A stretch of 64,000 nucleotides of DNA from Halorubrum rutilum (lineage in GTDB: Archaea; Halobacteriota; Halobacteria; Halobacteriales; Haloferacaceae), in contig NZ_JANHDN010000011.1 in assembly GCF_024494565.1 (NCBI RefSeq), forward strand, positions 1 through 64,000. The letters are read 5' to 3'. Numbering within the stretch: position 1 is the stretch's first letter; each line of letters begins with the position of its first letter. The translations under genes and the position numbers were made by a program. Under the pieces are notes generated by a model that saw only the letters and a program-made list of their open reading frames with translations, was not told where the DNA came from and searched no databases. Below are positions 17,339 to 25,406 of the stretch, in pieces.

Positions 17339-17640
17339 AAGGGAGTCCGTCGGCTCTGCGGTGGGTTCGGGGTCGGTGCCGCCGCGGGGCGGTCGTGCCC
17401 CGGAGTCGTTATCGTCGGAGAATTTCGCGGCCAGCCGCCGCGAGGCGACTTCCTCTATCCTCCGAACGACCGCGATCGTCGCGTGTCATTCGTGTCCGTG
17501 GCGACGCGTCACACGCATATAAACGGACGGGTCGCGACAGGAATGACCGACGGATCGTCGGCGACCGCGGCGGTTCGGCGAGGATCCGTTAACGGAGTTC
17601 GTCAGCGAGAGGGCGGCGCGTCGCGCTCGCCGGGAGACCG
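17339..17640. other. 302-bp gap with a TATA element and a small ORF
   Basis: The gap separates two leftward genes. It contains ACGCATATAAACG at 17512-17524, a TATA-like element that could work in either direction. Rightward, it is correctly spaced from ATG 17543, which opens a 33-codon frame (MTDGSSATAAVRRGSVNGVR...) ending at 17644, antisense to the last codon of the next gene. Leftward, it could drive the synthase gene with a leader of about 150 nt. Nothing else stands out. Confidence 0.4.
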
Positions 17641-18405
17641 CTAGCCGAGCAGCGACCGGAACGACCGGCGCCCGACCCCGCACTCCTCGCGGTAGTCGCA
17701 GGCGGAACACCGGTCGTCGTCGACGCGCGACGGCGGGCCGTCGATCGCGCGGGCGGCCCGCAGCGCCCGGCGGTAAGCGGCCTTCTTGCGGGTCGTGAGT
17801 CGGACCTCGCGCGCGGCGCCGACGCTCGGGTACTCGACCAGCGCGCGCGGCACCTCGCGCTCGCGCTCCCACGCGACCGCCTTCGCGACGGCGACGGCCC
17901 TGACCGCCTGTGACCCCCAGACGCCGTTCTCCGGGGGCTCGCCCGGCGAGACGACCGTGGGAAGGGGCGGCTCGTCGTCGCCCGGCGCGTCGGCGGCGGC
18001 GTCCTCGCCCGGCGCGTCGGCGGCGGCGTCCTCGCCCGGCGCGTCCGCGGCGTCGCCCCCGGCGCCGAGCACCTTGTGAACCGTTCCGTGACAGTCCTTC
18101 CCGGAGACGAACGCGCGCTCGCGAGCGGGGTCGACGAGCCAGTCGTAGTCGTCGCGGCCGCGGAGGCGGTCGAGGTTCCGGCGGTAGGCGGCCGGCGAGC
18201 GCCGGATCGGGAGCCGGCGGAGGGTCGCGTCCGGCGCGTCGACGAGCGCGGGGTAGCGATAGGCGAGGTCGATCCGGGCGCGGGCGTCCGGCGGGACCGC
18301 CCGGTCGTCCTCGCGGCGCGCGTAGTAGAGCTGTCGAGGGCAGTAGGCCGCGCGAGCGAGGTCGCTGAAAGGGATCACGGAGCGGTTGGGCGCGGTTTCG
18401 TACAT
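17641..18405 (-). CDS. Solo Cas4-like (PD-D/ExK Fe-S) protein
   Basis: This 254-residue protein begins MYETAPNRSVIPFSDLARAAYCPRQLYYAR. It has the Cas4-type cysteine pattern, Cys22 in YCPRQLYY and Cys233, Cys236, Cys242 in CSACDYREEC, expected to hold a 4Fe-4S cluster. LVEYPSVGAAREVRLT matches the strand seen in Cas4 nucleases, but I cannot find a convincing D...ExK catalytic set. The middle is interrupted by an acidic repeat DAPGEDAAA. No CRISPR array or other cas gene lies in the window, so this is a stand-alone Cas4-like protein, probably in DNA repair. ATG 18405 lies 26 bp from repeat element A; the frame upstream of it is element sequence. Confidence 0.75.
   Translation of the reverse strand: MYETAPNRSVIPFSDLARAAYCPRQLYYARREDDRAVPPDARARIDLAYRYPALVDAPDATLRRLPIRRSPAAYRRNLDRLRGRDDYDWLVDPARERAFVSGKDCHGTVHKVLGAGGDAADAPGEDAAADAPGEDAAADAPGDDEPPLPTVVSPGEPPENGVWGSQAVRAVAVAKAVAWEREREVPRALVEYPSVGAAREVRLTTRKKAAYRRALRAARAIDGPPSRVDDDRCSACDYREECGVGRRSFRSLLG
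17980..18050. repeat. 27-bp tandem repeat inside the Cas4-like gene
   Basis: About 2.6 copies of a 27-bp unit (17980-18006, 18007-18033, partial after 18034) encode the peptide repeat DAPGEDAAA. Because the unit is a multiple of three, copy-number change keeps the frame. The repeat falls in the middle of the protein, probably a flexible acidic loop. Confidence 0.9.
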
Positions 18406-18430
18406 AAGGAGTCGACTGCGGATAAACGAC

Positions 18431-18750
18431 GAACACCGCCAAAGCCCCGGCCAGCCGGCCGTATGTGGTCGAATCCGGATCCCTAGCGAACACCGCCAAA
18501 GCCCCAGCCGCGAGGACGGCGCACGCTCGCTGCGCGCCTCACTCGGTCGCTGACGCTCCCTCGTTGCGGTGCTTGGGTCGCCTGCGCCGTCCTCGCGGCT
18601 GCCCCTTTGAGTCCCACCCAACCGCTCCGCACCGCAGCCTCGCGCCTCCCCAGCCTCGGCGGACGGCCCGGCGCGGGCAGAGCCGCGCCGGGCCGCCGCC
18701 TCCCTCGCGGGCGGGTCGCGTCCGGCGGACGCGACCCGGCGCGCCCATTC
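18431..18750 (-). repeat. Dispersed structured element, copy A
   Basis: This non-coding element is in reverse orientation relative to copies B and D. From the left it has two tail boxes GAACACCGCCAAAGCCCC (18431 and 18488, 57 bp apart), a perfect 18-bp inverted repeat (18506-18523 with 18583-18600) around a 59-nt loop, the core GCCCCTTTGAGTCCCACCC (18600-18618), and a distal arm with two further hairpins: CGGCCCGGCGCGG paired with CCGCGCCGGGCCG (18665-18694), and GGGTCGCGTCC paired with GGACGCGACCC (18713-18737). Its tail lies 26 bp upstream of the Cas4-like start codon. The whole 18406-18836 gap is otherwise gene-free. Confidence 0.85.
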
Positions 18751-18836
18751 GTCGTTGGGACTCGTGAGCGTACGGTGGTGGTCGAGCGAGAGCGGGGAGG
18801 CGACGGACCGCGAAACCGGCTACAACGAGCGGCGAT

Positions 18837-19529
18837 TTACAGGGAGACGTCCGTCTCGATATCCTCGGTCGCCTCTTTCAGGCCGTCCTCGCGGGCGGAC
18901 TCGGCGTGGGTGCCCTCGATCTCGGCGTCGGTGAGGAGGTCGCGGAACTCGTCGCGGAAGCGGTCGTTCGCCCGCGTGGAGGTCAGGTCGACGCGGGCGA
19001 CGCGGGCGTACTTCGCGACGACGTCGGGGTCAGTGCCAAGCGCCTCGGCGCAGTCGACGATGGAGCGTCCCTCGGCCGTGAGCGACTTCAGGGCGGCGTA
19101 GTCGAACTCGGCGTCGTCGACCTCGCGGTCGGCGTCGCGCACGAGGTGGAGGTCGAAGCGGGCGTCGCGCACGGTGTCGGGGTCGACGTCGACCGGTTCG
19201 GGAGCGTCGACCGGTTCGGAGCCGTCGCCGCCGACCTCGTCGGGCGCGCGGACCGCGTCGTCGCCCGCGGCGAGCGCGGCGGCGATCGCCGCGTCGTCGT
19301 CCAGCTCGAAGCGTCCGCGGGCGATCCGGGCGTAGGTCGCGTCGTCGAGGGGCGTCGAGAAGTCGTACCGCTCGCGCATCGCGGCGACCAGCTCGCGGAC
19401 GCGCTCGGCGACGGCGGCCTCGTCGCGGTCGGTGAGGGTCCCGGGGGACTCCGCCTGCCGCTCGGTGACCGTGTCGGACCCGGTGGTCTCGACGAAGATG
19501 TCGCGGAGCTCGGCGGTCTTCTCGTCCAT
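18837..19529 (-). CDS. Conditioned medium-induced protein 4 (Cmi4)-like
   Basis: This 230-residue acidic soluble protein begins MDEKTAELRDIFVETTGSDTVTERQAESPG, which I associate with the haloarchaeal family annotated as conditioned medium-induced protein 4. It has an N-terminal helical domain (residues 1-95), a Pro/Asp-rich linker (VDAPEPVDVDPDT) and a C-terminal helical part with a possible helix-turn-helix (SLTAEGRSIVDCAEALGTDPDVVAKYARVARV). The HTH-like segment suggests DNA binding, but no target is known. The name rests on memory of family annotation and the function is undefined. Confidence 0.65.
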   Translation of the reverse strand: MDEKTAELRDIFVETTGSDTVTERQAESPGTLTDRDEAAVAERVRELVAAMRERYDFSTPLDDATYARIARGRFELDDDAAIAAALAAGDDAVRAPDEVGGDGSEPVDAPEPVDVDPDTVRDARFDLHLVRDADREVDDAEFDYAALKSLTAEGRSIVDCAEALGTDPDVVAKYARVARVDLTSTRANDRFRDEFRDLLTDAEIEGTHAESAREDGLKEATEDIETDVSL

Positions 19530-19660
19530 GGGCTCCCCCCTACGCGTTCCCGATAGAAAAGCCTCGCGTCCGATTTCGGCCGGCTCGGGCGCAGTCGCTC
19601 CGGATCGGCGACGGGAGGCGCGGCGGCCGGTGGACGCCGTCCGGCCGCGGGCGCGTCGTC

Positions 19661-19682
19661 AACCAGTATCTTCAAGTTGGTT
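19661..19682. promoter_or_regulatory. Candidate operator/promoter upstream of bioY
   Basis: AACCAGTATC-TTCAAGTTGGTT carries short inverted arms AACCA/TGGTT and ends 18 bp before the bioY ATG. It occupies the region where the TATA/BRE elements should be. It could be a biotin-repressor site, but the arms are only 5 bp and I have no second copy in the window to compare. Confidence 0.3.
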
Positions 19683-19700
19683 TACGAGCCTGTCACGGAC

Positions 19701-20282
19701 ATGGCAACCAACACGGAGTCGGTGGATCTCGTCGGCGACGAGGCCGCGACGAACCTCGCCCGCGCGGCGCTGTTCGCCGCGCTCGTCGGCGCGTTCGCGT
19801 ACGTCTCCTTCCCGTTCCCGGTGTCGCCCGCGCCGGTCACGCTACAGGTCCTCGGCGTCTTCCTCGCCGGGATATTCCTCGGTCCCGTCTGGGGCGGCGC
19901 GGCGCTCGTCCTGTACCTCGCCGCCGGCGCGCTCGGCGCGCCGGTGTTCGCGGGCGGCTCCGCGGGCTTCGGAGAGCTCGTGGGCGGGACCGCCGGCTAC
20001 CTCTGGTCCTACCCCATCGCGGCCGCGCTCGTCGGCGCGATCGTCCACCGCGGCGGCGACATCCGCGACCTCGACGGCGTCTCCGTCCCGGTCCTGGTGG
20101 GCGCGATGGCCGTCGGCACGGCCGTCGTCTACGCGATGGGCGTCGCCGGCCTCTACCTGGTGCTGGAGCTCACCCCCGCCGAGGCGTTCGTCCAGGGCGC
20201 GGCCGTGTTCCTCCCCGCGGAGGCCGCGAAGATCGCCGCCGCGGTCGGGATCGTGCGCTCGGACGCGATCGCGGCCGCGTGA
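19701..20282 (+). CDS. bioY: Biotin ECF transporter substrate-binding protein BioY
   Basis: This 193-residue integral membrane protein is the biotin-binding S-component of an energy-coupling-factor importer. It has about six hydrophobic segments and the BioY features AYVSFPFPVSPAPVTLQVLGVFLAG, FLGPVWGGAALVLYLAAGALGAPVFAGGS and GGTAGYLWSYPIAA. ATG 19701 is chosen over an in-frame TTG at 19677. It heads a bioY-bioM-bioN operon; biotin is needed as cofactor for acyl-CoA carboxylases. Confidence 0.95.
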   Translation: MATNTESVDLVGDEAATNLARAALFAALVGAFAYVSFPFPVSPAPVTLQVLGVFLAGIFLGPVWGGAALVLYLAAGALGAPVFAGGSAGFGELVGGTAGYLWSYPIAAALVGAIVHRGGDIRDLDGVSVPVLVGAMAVGTAVVYAMGVAGLYLVLELTPAEAFVQGAAVFLPAEAAKIAAAVGIVRSDAIAAA

Positions 20283-20291
20283 GGCGACGCC

Positions 20292-20364
20292 GTGAGCGAT
20301 TCCGAGGTGACCGCGTGAGCCTTCCCGAGGTGGCGCCGTGACCGACCCGGAGGCGACGCCGTGA
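20292..20364 (+). repeat. 23-bp tandem chain of overlapping start-stop mini-ORFs
   Basis: GTG codons recur at 20292, 20315, 20338 and 20361, exactly 23 bp apart. The first three each open an eight-codon frame (VSDSEVTA, VSLPEVAP, VTDPEATP) ending in TGA that overlaps the next GTG as GTGA. The fourth GTG is the bioM start. Each unit carries a purine-rich GAGG upstream of its GTG. The repeat looks like triplication of a ribosome-binding/start region between bioY and bioM. Confidence 0.8.
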
Positions 20365-21140
20365 TCGACGTCGACGGCGTCACGTGTCGGTACGGCGGGA
20401 CGGGCGCCGGGGAGCGCGACGGGGGCGGGGTAGTCGCCGTCGACGACGTCTCCCTCTCGGTCCCCGACGGCGAGTTCCTGGTCGTCGCGGGCGCGAACGG
20501 CTCCGGGAAGACGACGCTGGTCCGGACGTTTAACGGGCTCGTCGAGCCGGACTCGGGGTCGGTCTCGGTCAACGGGACCCCCGTCGGCGACGACCTCGTC
20601 GCCGCCCGGACCGCGGTCGGCATGGTGTTCCAAGAGCCCCGCGACCAGTTCGTCGCGGCCACCGTCGGCGCCGACGTCGCGTTCGGCCCGGAGAACCTCG
20701 GGCTCTCGCACGCCGAGATCGACCGCCGGGTCGGGGCCGCGCTCGACGCCGTGAACATGGGCGGGCGCGGGGACGACCGGATCGCGTCGCTGTCGGGCGG
20801 CGAGCGCGAGCGCGTCGCGATCGCCGGCGCGCTGGCGATGGAGCCGGACCACCTCGTCCTCGACGAGCCGTTCACCGGGCTCGACGAGCCGGCCCGGCGG
20901 TCGGTCGTGGACGGCCTGCGAGAGCGCCACCGCGCGGGGACGGGCGTCGTCGTCGTCACCCACGACCTCCGCGACGTGCTCGGGCTCGCCGATCGCGTGG
21001 TGGGGCTGTCGGACGGCCGGATCGCGGTCGACGCGCCCCCGGACGCGGCCGTCGCTGACCTCCCGGGACTCGACGTGCGGGTCCCAGAAGGCGCGCTCAC
21101 GGACCGCGGCGGTGACCACGTCCCGGCCTCCGACCCGTGA
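20361..21140 (+). CDS. bioM: Biotin ECF transporter ATPase BioM
   Basis: This 259-residue ABC ATPase has Walker A GANGSGKTT, Q-loop VFQEPRDQFVAATVGADVAFG typical of ECF A-components, signature LSGGERERVAIAGAL, Walker B HLVLDEPFTGLD and H-loop VVTHD. It powers BioY through the BioN scaffold at the cytoplasmic membrane. GTG 20361 is the first start that gives the family N-terminus (VIDVDGVTCRYGG). Its stop overlaps the bioN start by four bases, so the genes are translationally coupled. Confidence 0.93.
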   Translation: MIDVDGVTCRYGGTGAGERDGGGVVAVDDVSLSVPDGEFLVVAGANGSGKTTLVRTFNGLVEPDSGSVSVNGTPVGDDLVAARTAVGMVFQEPRDQFVAATVGADVAFGPENLGLSHAEIDRRVGAALDAVNMGGRGDDRIASLSGGERERVAIAGALAMEPDHLVLDEPFTGLDEPARRSVVDGLRERHRAGTGVVVVTHDLRDVLGLADRVVGLSDGRIAVDAPPDAAVADLPGLDVRVPEGALTDRGGDHVPASDP

Positions 21141-21850
21141 CCCTCTCGTACGCCCCCGGCGACTCGCTCGCCCACCGGCTCGACCCGCGGTCGAAGCTCC
21201 TCGTGCAGGTCGGGTTCGCGGCCGCGGCCTTCGCGCACACGACGCCCCGCGGGCTCGCGGCGCTGACGGTCCTCGCCGCGGGCTGCCTGCGGGCGGCCGG
21301 CGGCGGCCCCCGCGACCTGTGGGCGTACCGGGTCGCGCTCCCGTTCCTCCTCGTCGCCCCGGTCGTGGCGGGCGCGACGGTCGGCGACCCCTGGTTCCGC
21401 CTCGACCGCGCGGCCGACACGGCGCTGGCGAGCTACCGGGTCCTCCTGGTGCTCGTCGTCGCCGCCGCCTACGTGCGGTCGACGCCGGTCCGCGACTCCC
21501 GGGCGGCGGTCCAGTACGCGGTCCCCGGCAGGCCCGGGCGGCTGCTCGCGGCCGGCGTCGCGCTCGTGTTCCGGTTCCTCCCGCTGCTGAAGCGCGACCT
21601 GCTGACCGCGCGCGACGCCATGCGGGCGCGCCTGGGCGACGAGCTACCGGTGCGGGACAGGATGCGGATCGTCGCCGTCGCGGGGATCGACCGCGCGTTC
21701 GGCCGCGCCGACCGGCTGGGAACCGCCCTCGCGGCCCGGTGTTTCGCGTGGAACCCGACGCTCCCGCGGCTGGCGTTCGGCCGGGGGGACGCCGTCGCGC
21801 TGGCGGTCGGAGTCGGCCTGCTCGCGGCCGCGCTGACCGGCGTGATCTGA
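21137..21850 (+). CDS. bioN: Biotin ECF transporter transmembrane protein BioN
   Basis: This 237-residue EcfT-type membrane component begins MTLSYAPGDSLAHRLDPRSKLLVQ, the standard family opening. Hydrophobic segments lie in the first half, and the coupling-helix motif with Ala-Arg is seen in TARDAMRARLG. It links the BioM ATPase to BioY. The start is GTG 21137, overlapping the bioM TGA. Only one ATPase gene is present, so the module is of the BioMNY type. Confidence 0.92.
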   Translation: MTLSYAPGDSLAHRLDPRSKLLVQVGFAAAAFAHTTPRGLAALTVLAAGCLRAAGGGPRDLWAYRVALPFLLVAPVVAGATVGDPWFRLDRAADTALASYRVLLVLVVAAAYVRSTPVRDSRAAVQYAVPGRPGRLLAAGVALVFRFLPLLKRDLLTARDAMRARLGDELPVRDRMRIVAVAGIDRAFGRADRLGTALAARCFAWNPTLPRLAFGRGDAVALAVGVGLLAAALTGVI

Positions 21851-21951
21851 CGGGGACCCCGCGATCGATCGGGGCCAGAGACCGGGCCCGGAGACCGGAC
21901 CGATCCCGCGCCGTGGCAAGTTTTAACCGGACCGTATCCGGCTAACCTACC

Positions 21952-24144
21952 ATGACGCCCCTGCAGGCGGCCACCCGGGAGACGTTCTGGACGATCGGTC
22001 CGGTCGGGAAGGCCGCGTTCTACTGGCTCGCCGCGGTCGCGATCCTCGTGTTCCTGTACGGGGTGTACGCTCGGTTCGCGGCGTACGCCCGCGGGAGCGC
22101 GGACCCTCGCGACCGGCTGTCGGACCTGCCCTCTCGGACGGTCGCGGCGACGAGGACGGTGCTCTCGAACGAGAACCAGTTCGACGGCGACGCGTACACC
22201 GGCGTGATGCATACGTTCGTCCTCTGGGGGTTCCTCACCCTGCTCGTCGCGACGACGATCCTCGGGTTCGACATCGACGTCTACCGCCCGATCGCGGGCG
22301 AGTCGTTCTGGGTGGGCGACTTCTACCTCGCCTACCAGTTCGTCGTCGACGCGTTCGGCCTGCTGTTCGTCGTCGGCGTCGGGATGGCGATGGTCCGCCG
22401 CTACCGGAACCGCGAGGGGCGGCTGTGGGGGAGACACACCTCGCTGGAGGACGACGCGTTCGTCTGGACCCTCTTCGCGCTCGGCGTCGGCGGCTTCGTC
22501 GTGCAGGCGCTCGGCATCGTCGGCCAGCCCGCGCGCGCCGACGAGACGGTGAGCTTCGTCGGGATGGCGATGGCCGCGGGGTTCGAGGCCGCGGGGCTGA
22601 CCCCAGCCGGCGCCGAGGCGGTCTACGGCGTCGTCTGGTGGAGCCACGCGCTGCTGGCGTTCGCGTTCATCGCCTGGATCCCGTACGCGAAGCCGTTCCA
22701 CATGATCTCCTCGTTCGCGAACGTCGTCGCCCGCGACGAGAAGGCCGGCGCGCGGCTCCCGAACGTCCCCGCCGACCTCGACCACACCAACGCCGAGTCG
22801 CTCGACGACTTCACCTGGAAGGAGCTCATGGACGGCGACGCCTGTACCAAGTGCGGCCGCTGCACCGACGCCTGCCCGGCCGACACCGTCGGCCGGAACC
22901 TCGACCCGCGAGACGTGATCTTAGACCTGAAGGCGTACCGCGAGTCCGTGACCGACGACCCGGTCGCGGGGAGCGGCGGCGGTCCGGTCGCGACTGACGG
23001 CGGCGTGGCCGGCTCCGCCGCCGTCAACGACGGAGGAACCGTCCCCATCGTCGCCGACGAGGGCGGGGTCATCGACGCCGAATCGATGGAGTCGTGTATG
23101 TCCTGTATGGCCTGCATGGACGCCTGTCCGGTCGACATCGAGCACCTCACCTCGTTCACGAAGATGAACCGCCAGCTCGTCGACGAGGGGGCGGTTGACT
23201 CGAACCTCCAAGACGTGTTCCAAGACGTCATGGGGAAGGGGAACACCTTCGGCGAGTCCCAGGCGAACCGCGGCGACTGGGCGGACGACCTCGACGACGT
23301 CGAGGTCCCGGACGCCCGCGAGCGGGAGGTGGAGTACCTCTGGTACGTCGGCGACTACCCGAGCTTCGACGACCGCAACAAGAAGGTCGCCCGCGCGCTC
23401 GCCCGGCTGTTCGACGAGGCCGACGTGTCGTTCGGCATCCTCTTCGACGACGAGAAGACGGACGGCAACGACATTCGGCGGATCGGCGAGGAGTTCCTCT
23501 ACCTCGAACTCGCCGGCCACCACGTCGAGACGTTCGCGGACTGCGAGTTCGAGAGCATCGTCTGTACGGACCCGCACTCGTACAACACCATCAAAAACGA
23601 GTACCCCGAGGTCGACTTCGCGGCGTTCGCCGACGACCCGATGATGCCGTTCGACCGCGAGGAGCCGTGGAACCCGGAGGGCGAGGTCGACGTGTTCCAC
23701 TGGACGCAGGTGGTCGAGGAGCTGGTCGACGAGGGGCGGCTCGGCCTGTCGGGCGACGAGCTCGACTACACTGTCACCTACCACGACCCCTGCCACCTCG
23801 GCCGGTACAACGACGAGTACGAGGCGCCCCGCGAGCTGATTCGCGCGACCGGCGCCGACCTCCACGAGATGCCGCGCTCCCGGGACGACTCGTTCTGCTG
23901 CGGCGGCGGGGGCGGCGGGCTCTGGACCGAACACGACGAGGCGGTCAAACCGAGCGAGGAGCGCCTCCGCGAGGCGGTGGAGGACACCGACGCCGGCGAC
24001 GCGGTCGAGAAGTTCGTCGTCGCCTGTCCGATGTGCACGACGATGTTCGAGGACGGCCGGAAGACGGGCGACTTCGAGGACGACGTGGAGATCGTCGACG
24101 TCGCGGAGCTCCTGATCGAGGCGGTGGCGGCCGGGAGAGCGTAA
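21952..24144 (+). CDS. Membrane-bound heterodisulfide reductase-like Fe-S oxidoreductase
   Basis: This 730-residue fusion has an N-terminal NarI/HdrE-like membrane domain (about residues 20-255, five or so spans with His residues suitable for haem b), two 4Fe-4S motifs CTKCGRCTDACPADT and CMSCMACMDACPVDI (around 300-400, split by a Gly/Ala-rich insert), and two CCG domains, the second with DPCHLGRYN and SFCCGGGGGGLW plus VACPMCTTMFEDG. The layout matches bacterial FadF-like and archaeal HdrDE-like proteins, which pass electrons from acyl-CoA or lactate dehydrogenases via ETF to quinone. In a haloarchaeon the likely acceptor is menaquinone. No etf gene is adjacent. A TATA-like AGTTTTAACC lies about 35 bp upstream. 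Confidence 0.88.
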   Translation: MTPLQAATRETFWTIGPVGKAAFYWLAAVAILVFLYGVYARFAAYARGSADPRDRLSDLPSRTVAATRTVLSNENQFDGDAYTGVMHTFVLWGFLTLLVATTILGFDIDVYRPIAGESFWVGDFYLAYQFVVDAFGLLFVVGVGMAMVRRYRNREGRLWGRHTSLEDDAFVWTLFALGVGGFVVQALGIVGQPARADETVSFVGMAMAAGFEAAGLTPAGAEAVYGVVWWSHALLAFAFIAWIPYAKPFHMISSFANVVARDEKAGARLPNVPADLDHTNAESLDDFTWKELMDGDACTKCGRCTDACPADTVGRNLDPRDVILDLKAYRESVTDDPVAGSGGGPVATDGGVAGSAAVNDGGTVPIVADEGGVIDAESMESCMSCMACMDACPVDIEHLTSFTKMNRQLVDEGAVDSNLQDVFQDVMGKGNTFGESQANRGDWADDLDDVEVPDAREREVEYLWYVGDYPSFDDRNKKVARALARLFDEADVSFGILFDDEKTDGNDIRRIGEEFLYLELAGHHVETFADCEFESIVCTDPHSYNTIKNEYPEVDFAAFADDPMMPFDREEPWNPEGEVDVFHWTQVVEELVDEGRLGLSGDELDYTVTYHDPCHLGRYNDEYEAPRELIRATGADLHEMPRSRDDSFCCGGGGGGLWTEHDEAVKPSEERLREAVEDTDAGDAVEKFVVACPMCTTMFEDGRKTGDFEDDVEIVDVAELLIEAVAAGRA

Positions 24145-24220
24145 CGGAGGCGTGGGGCGTTCCGGTTCGCGTCCGCGCTCGGTCCCCGACGAGCACTCGC
24201 GGGGAGCTCGCCGACCGATC

Positions 24221-24290
24221 TATATAGCGTATATAGCGCACCCGAGCGGTACCCCTCGGACCGTACCCATCATAGCATACTACTTAACCG
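24221..24290 (+). promoter_or_regulatory. pst operon promoter with tandem TATATAGCG
   Basis: Two head-to-tail TATATAGCG units (24221-24238) are followed by GGTACC...GTACC-type half-sites (24248-24267) and a core TATA-like TACTTAA (24281-24287) about 25 bp before ATG 24312, fitting a leaderless start. The tandem units and half-sites lie upstream of the core element and are candidates for a phosphate-responsive regulator. This is inferred from position alone. Confidence 0.55.
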
Positions 24291-24311
24291 AAACTCGCCG
24301 ATCGACTGGTA

Positions 24312-25349
24312 ATGGCATCCAGCCACGACACGGACGCGACGGGGATCACGCGGCGGCAATCGCTCGCGGCGCTCGGCGGGGCGGGCGCGCTGGCGCTCGC
24401 CGGCTGTACGCAGAGCGGCGGTGACGGCGGCTCCGGAGACGGCTCCGACGGCGGCTCCGGGGACGGCGCCGACGGTGGGAGCGGGGAGCTCTCCGGCCCG
24501 ATCAACATCGCGGGGTCGAGCACGGTGTTCCCGCTGATGAGCGCGGTCATGGAGGACTTCGCCGAGATGCACCCGGGCGTCGACCCCGACATCAGCTCGA
24601 CGGGGTCCGGCGGCGGCTTCTCGAACTTCTTCTGTACGGGCGACACGGATTTCAACAACGCCAGCCGCCCGATTCAGCCCGAGGAGGAGGAGCTGTGCGA
24701 GGAGAACGGCGTCGAGTACGTGGAGCTGATCGCGGCGACCGACGCGGTCACGGTCGTCGTCAACCCCGAGGCCGACTGGGTCGACTCGCTCACGACCGAC
24801 GAGCTCGCGCAGATCTGGCGGTCCGACCCCGCACAGACCTGGGACGAGGTCCGCGACGAGTTCCCCAACGAGGAGATCGAGCGGTTCGGCGCCGCCGACA
24901 CCTCCGGCACGTACGACTACTTCATCGAGGCGATCCTCGGCGAGGAGGGCCACACCAGCGACTACCAGGCGACCGAGCAGGACAACACGATCGCGCAGGG
25001 CGTCGCCGGCAGCGAGTACGCGATCGGCTACTTCGGCTTCGCGTACTACTTCCAGAACCCCGACCAGCTGAAGGCGCTCGGGATCGACGACGGGGACGGC
25101 CCGGTCGAGCCGAGCCTCGAAACGGCCTCCTCGGGCGAGTACACGCCCCTCTCGCGGCCGCTGTTCACGTACCCGTCGATCTCCTCGCTCGCCGAGGAGC
25201 ACATCGCGGAGTTCGCCCGCTACTTCGTCGAGCAGACGACCAACGAGGAGCTCGTCGCGGGCGACGTCGGCTACGTCCCCGCCACCGAGGAGACGCAGGA
25301 GGAGCAGATGGGGAAGCTCGAAGACGCGATCGAGCGGGCCCAGGGGTAG
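24312..25349 (+). CDS. pstS: Phosphate ABC transporter substrate-binding lipoprotein
   Basis: This 345-residue protein is secreted by the Tat route: RRQSLAALGGAGALALAGC combines a twin-arginine signal with a lipobox Cys. A Gly/Ser/Asp-rich spacer of about 25 residues then lifts the domain from the membrane. The PstS phosphate-binding fold follows: GPINIAGSSTVFPLMSAVMEDF, STGSGGGFSNFFCTGDTDFNNASRPI and FGAADTSGTYDYF. It captures external phosphate for PstCAB. It is the first gene of pstSCAB. Confidence 0.95.
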   Translation: MASSHDTDATGITRRQSLAALGGAGALALAGCTQSGGDGGSGDGSDGGSGDGADGGSGELSGPINIAGSSTVFPLMSAVMEDFAEMHPGVDPDISSTGSGGGFSNFFCTGDTDFNNASRPIQPEEEELCEENGVEYVELIAATDAVTVVVNPEADWVDSLTTDELAQIWRSDPAQTWDEVRDEFPNEEIERFGAADTSGTYDYFIEAILGEEGHTSDYQATEQDNTIAQGVAGSEYAIGYFGFAYYFQNPDQLKALGIDDGDGPVEPSLETASSGEYTPLSRPLFTYPSISSLAEEHIAEFARYFVEQTTNEELVAGDVGYVPATEETQEEQMGKLEDAIERAQG

Positions 25350-25406
25350 CGCCCCCGGAATGAACCGGTGTATTGATTTACGACAGCGTTCGATACCTCA
25401 CCGTTC

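Noticed and set aside
17980..18050. Tandem repeats near the Cas4-like gene as a CRISPR array
   Set aside because: Units are contiguous, in frame and without spacers.
18465..18767. Short ORFs inside repeat element A, and similar ones in B, C and D
   Set aside because: They recur because the repeat recurs (peptides such as RLGLWRCS); frame is not conserved between copies, so they are not proteins.
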